Source: Spirochaetaceae bacterium (GTDB lineage: Bacteria; Spirochaetota; Spirochaetia; SZUA-6; Fen-1364). From it: a stretch of 5,766 nt of DNA. The DNA lies in NCBI GenBank assembly GCA_003170115.1, contig PMZS01000099.1:1-5766 (forward strand), in the 5' to 3' direction. The notes beneath the pieces are model-generated. The model searched no databases, had not been told where the DNA came from, and worked only from the letters and a program-made list of their open reading frames with translations. Below, one piece after another: positions 5,380 through 5,766 of the stretch (the first letter of the stretch is position 1; the number at the start of each line of letters is the position of its first letter). A program made the position numbers and the translations under genes.

Positions 5380-5766
5380 ATGAACATGCAGGACAAGCCT
5401 CAGGAGCCCGAAAACGGTCCCCGCGTGGACGAGGGAATGCTCTTCAACAGGATGCTCAAGTCCCGGACGGTCCTCGTCTCGGGAGAGATCAACAAGCCGC
5501 TGGCGGAGAGGGTCATCCGGTCCCTCATCCTCCTGGAGGAAGAGTCCGCGGATCCGATCAAGGTGTACATTGATTCGCCCGGGGGGGATGCGGACGCAGG
5601 TTACGCAATCTTCGACATGATGCGTTTCGTGAAACCGAAGATCATGATGATCGGCATGGGCCTCGTCGCGAGCGCTGCCGCCATCATCATTCTCGCGGCT
5701 CCCCGCGAGCTGCGTGTCGGCCTCCCCAATTCGCACTACCTCATCCACCAGCCCATGAGCGGCACT
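5380..5766 (+). CDS. clpP: ClpP-family ATP-dependent protease proteolytic subunit, variant type (3' partial)
   Basis: ClpP forms a barrel of serine-protease subunits that degrades proteins fed by ClpX or ClpA-type ATPases in the cytoplasm. The first 129 codons are present and the frame is open at the window end. Recognisable parts are 'RTVLVSGEINKPLAERV' (29-45), the oxyanion loop SPGG (66-69) in IDSPGGD, the nucleophile S98 in GLVASAAA, and the catalytic H123 in LIHQP. The catalytic Asp would lie past the window. The sequence around the serine differs from common ClpP (AASMGA followed by AxGxKGKR): here it is VASAAAIII and 'LAAPRELRV'. This resembles the second ClpP paralogue of spirochaetes as I remember it, so another clpP may exist elsewhere in the genome. 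ATG 5380 (MNMQDK) is the first ATG in frame. No Shine-Dalgarno sequence precedes it, and ATG 5386 is an alternative. The clear ClpP homology begins near residue 20. Confidence 0.9.
   Translation, partial: MNMQDKPQEPENGPRVDEGMLFNRMLKSRTVLVSGEINKPLAERVIRSLILLEEESADPIKVYIDSPGGDADAGYAIFDMMRFVKPKIMMIGMGLVASAAAIIILAAPRELRVGLPNSHYLIHQPMSGT

Overview
The window is a compact, GC-rich piece of bacterial chromosome with housekeeping genes and no mobile-element signs. The ClpP variant (a Gly-Leu-Val-Ala-Ser-Ala active-site context in place of the usual Ala-Ala-Ser-Met-Gly), the Era G1/G2 wording (GRPSSGKS, PQTTRN) and its C-terminal end resemble spirochaete versions as I remember them. I therefore suggest a high-GC spirochaete or a relative, with moderate confidence and no database check.

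Layout. (1) Bases 2-1744, plus strand: the C-terminal 580 codons of a large, probably exported protein with Ig-like and LamG/concanavalin-like beta-sandwich regions; its start lies before the window. (2) Bases 1751-5022, minus strand: a tight three-gene operon read from right to left. It runs S-methyl-5'-thioadenosine phosphorylase (mtnP), then a GAF-PAS-HD-GYP cyclic-di-GMP phosphodiesterase, then the ribosome-assembly GTPase Era. The genes overlap by 8 bases at the first junction and are 4 bases apart at the second, so translation is probably coupled. Era ends 6 bases from the convergent end of the first gene, with no terminator between them. (3) Bases 5023-5379: a 357-base divergent intergenic region, the most interesting part. 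It holds a probable promoter for the operon, a perfect 16-base palindrome placed like an operator, a near-consensus sigma-70 promoter on the plus strand, a transcript of about 95 nt with nested helices ending in a textbook intrinsic terminator, and a second promoter right at the next gene. (4) Bases 5380-5766, plus strand: the first 129 codons of a ClpP-family protease, cut off by the window end.

Function. The operon joins methionine/purine salvage, second-messenger turnover and ribosome maturation, which suggests growth-state-linked expression rather than one pathway. The transcript at about 5203-5297 matches no RNA family I recognise. It is either a free small RNA, possibly a CsrA-binding one because it is rich in GGA motifs, or a terminated leader that controls clpP. 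This is the best candidate here for something undescribed.
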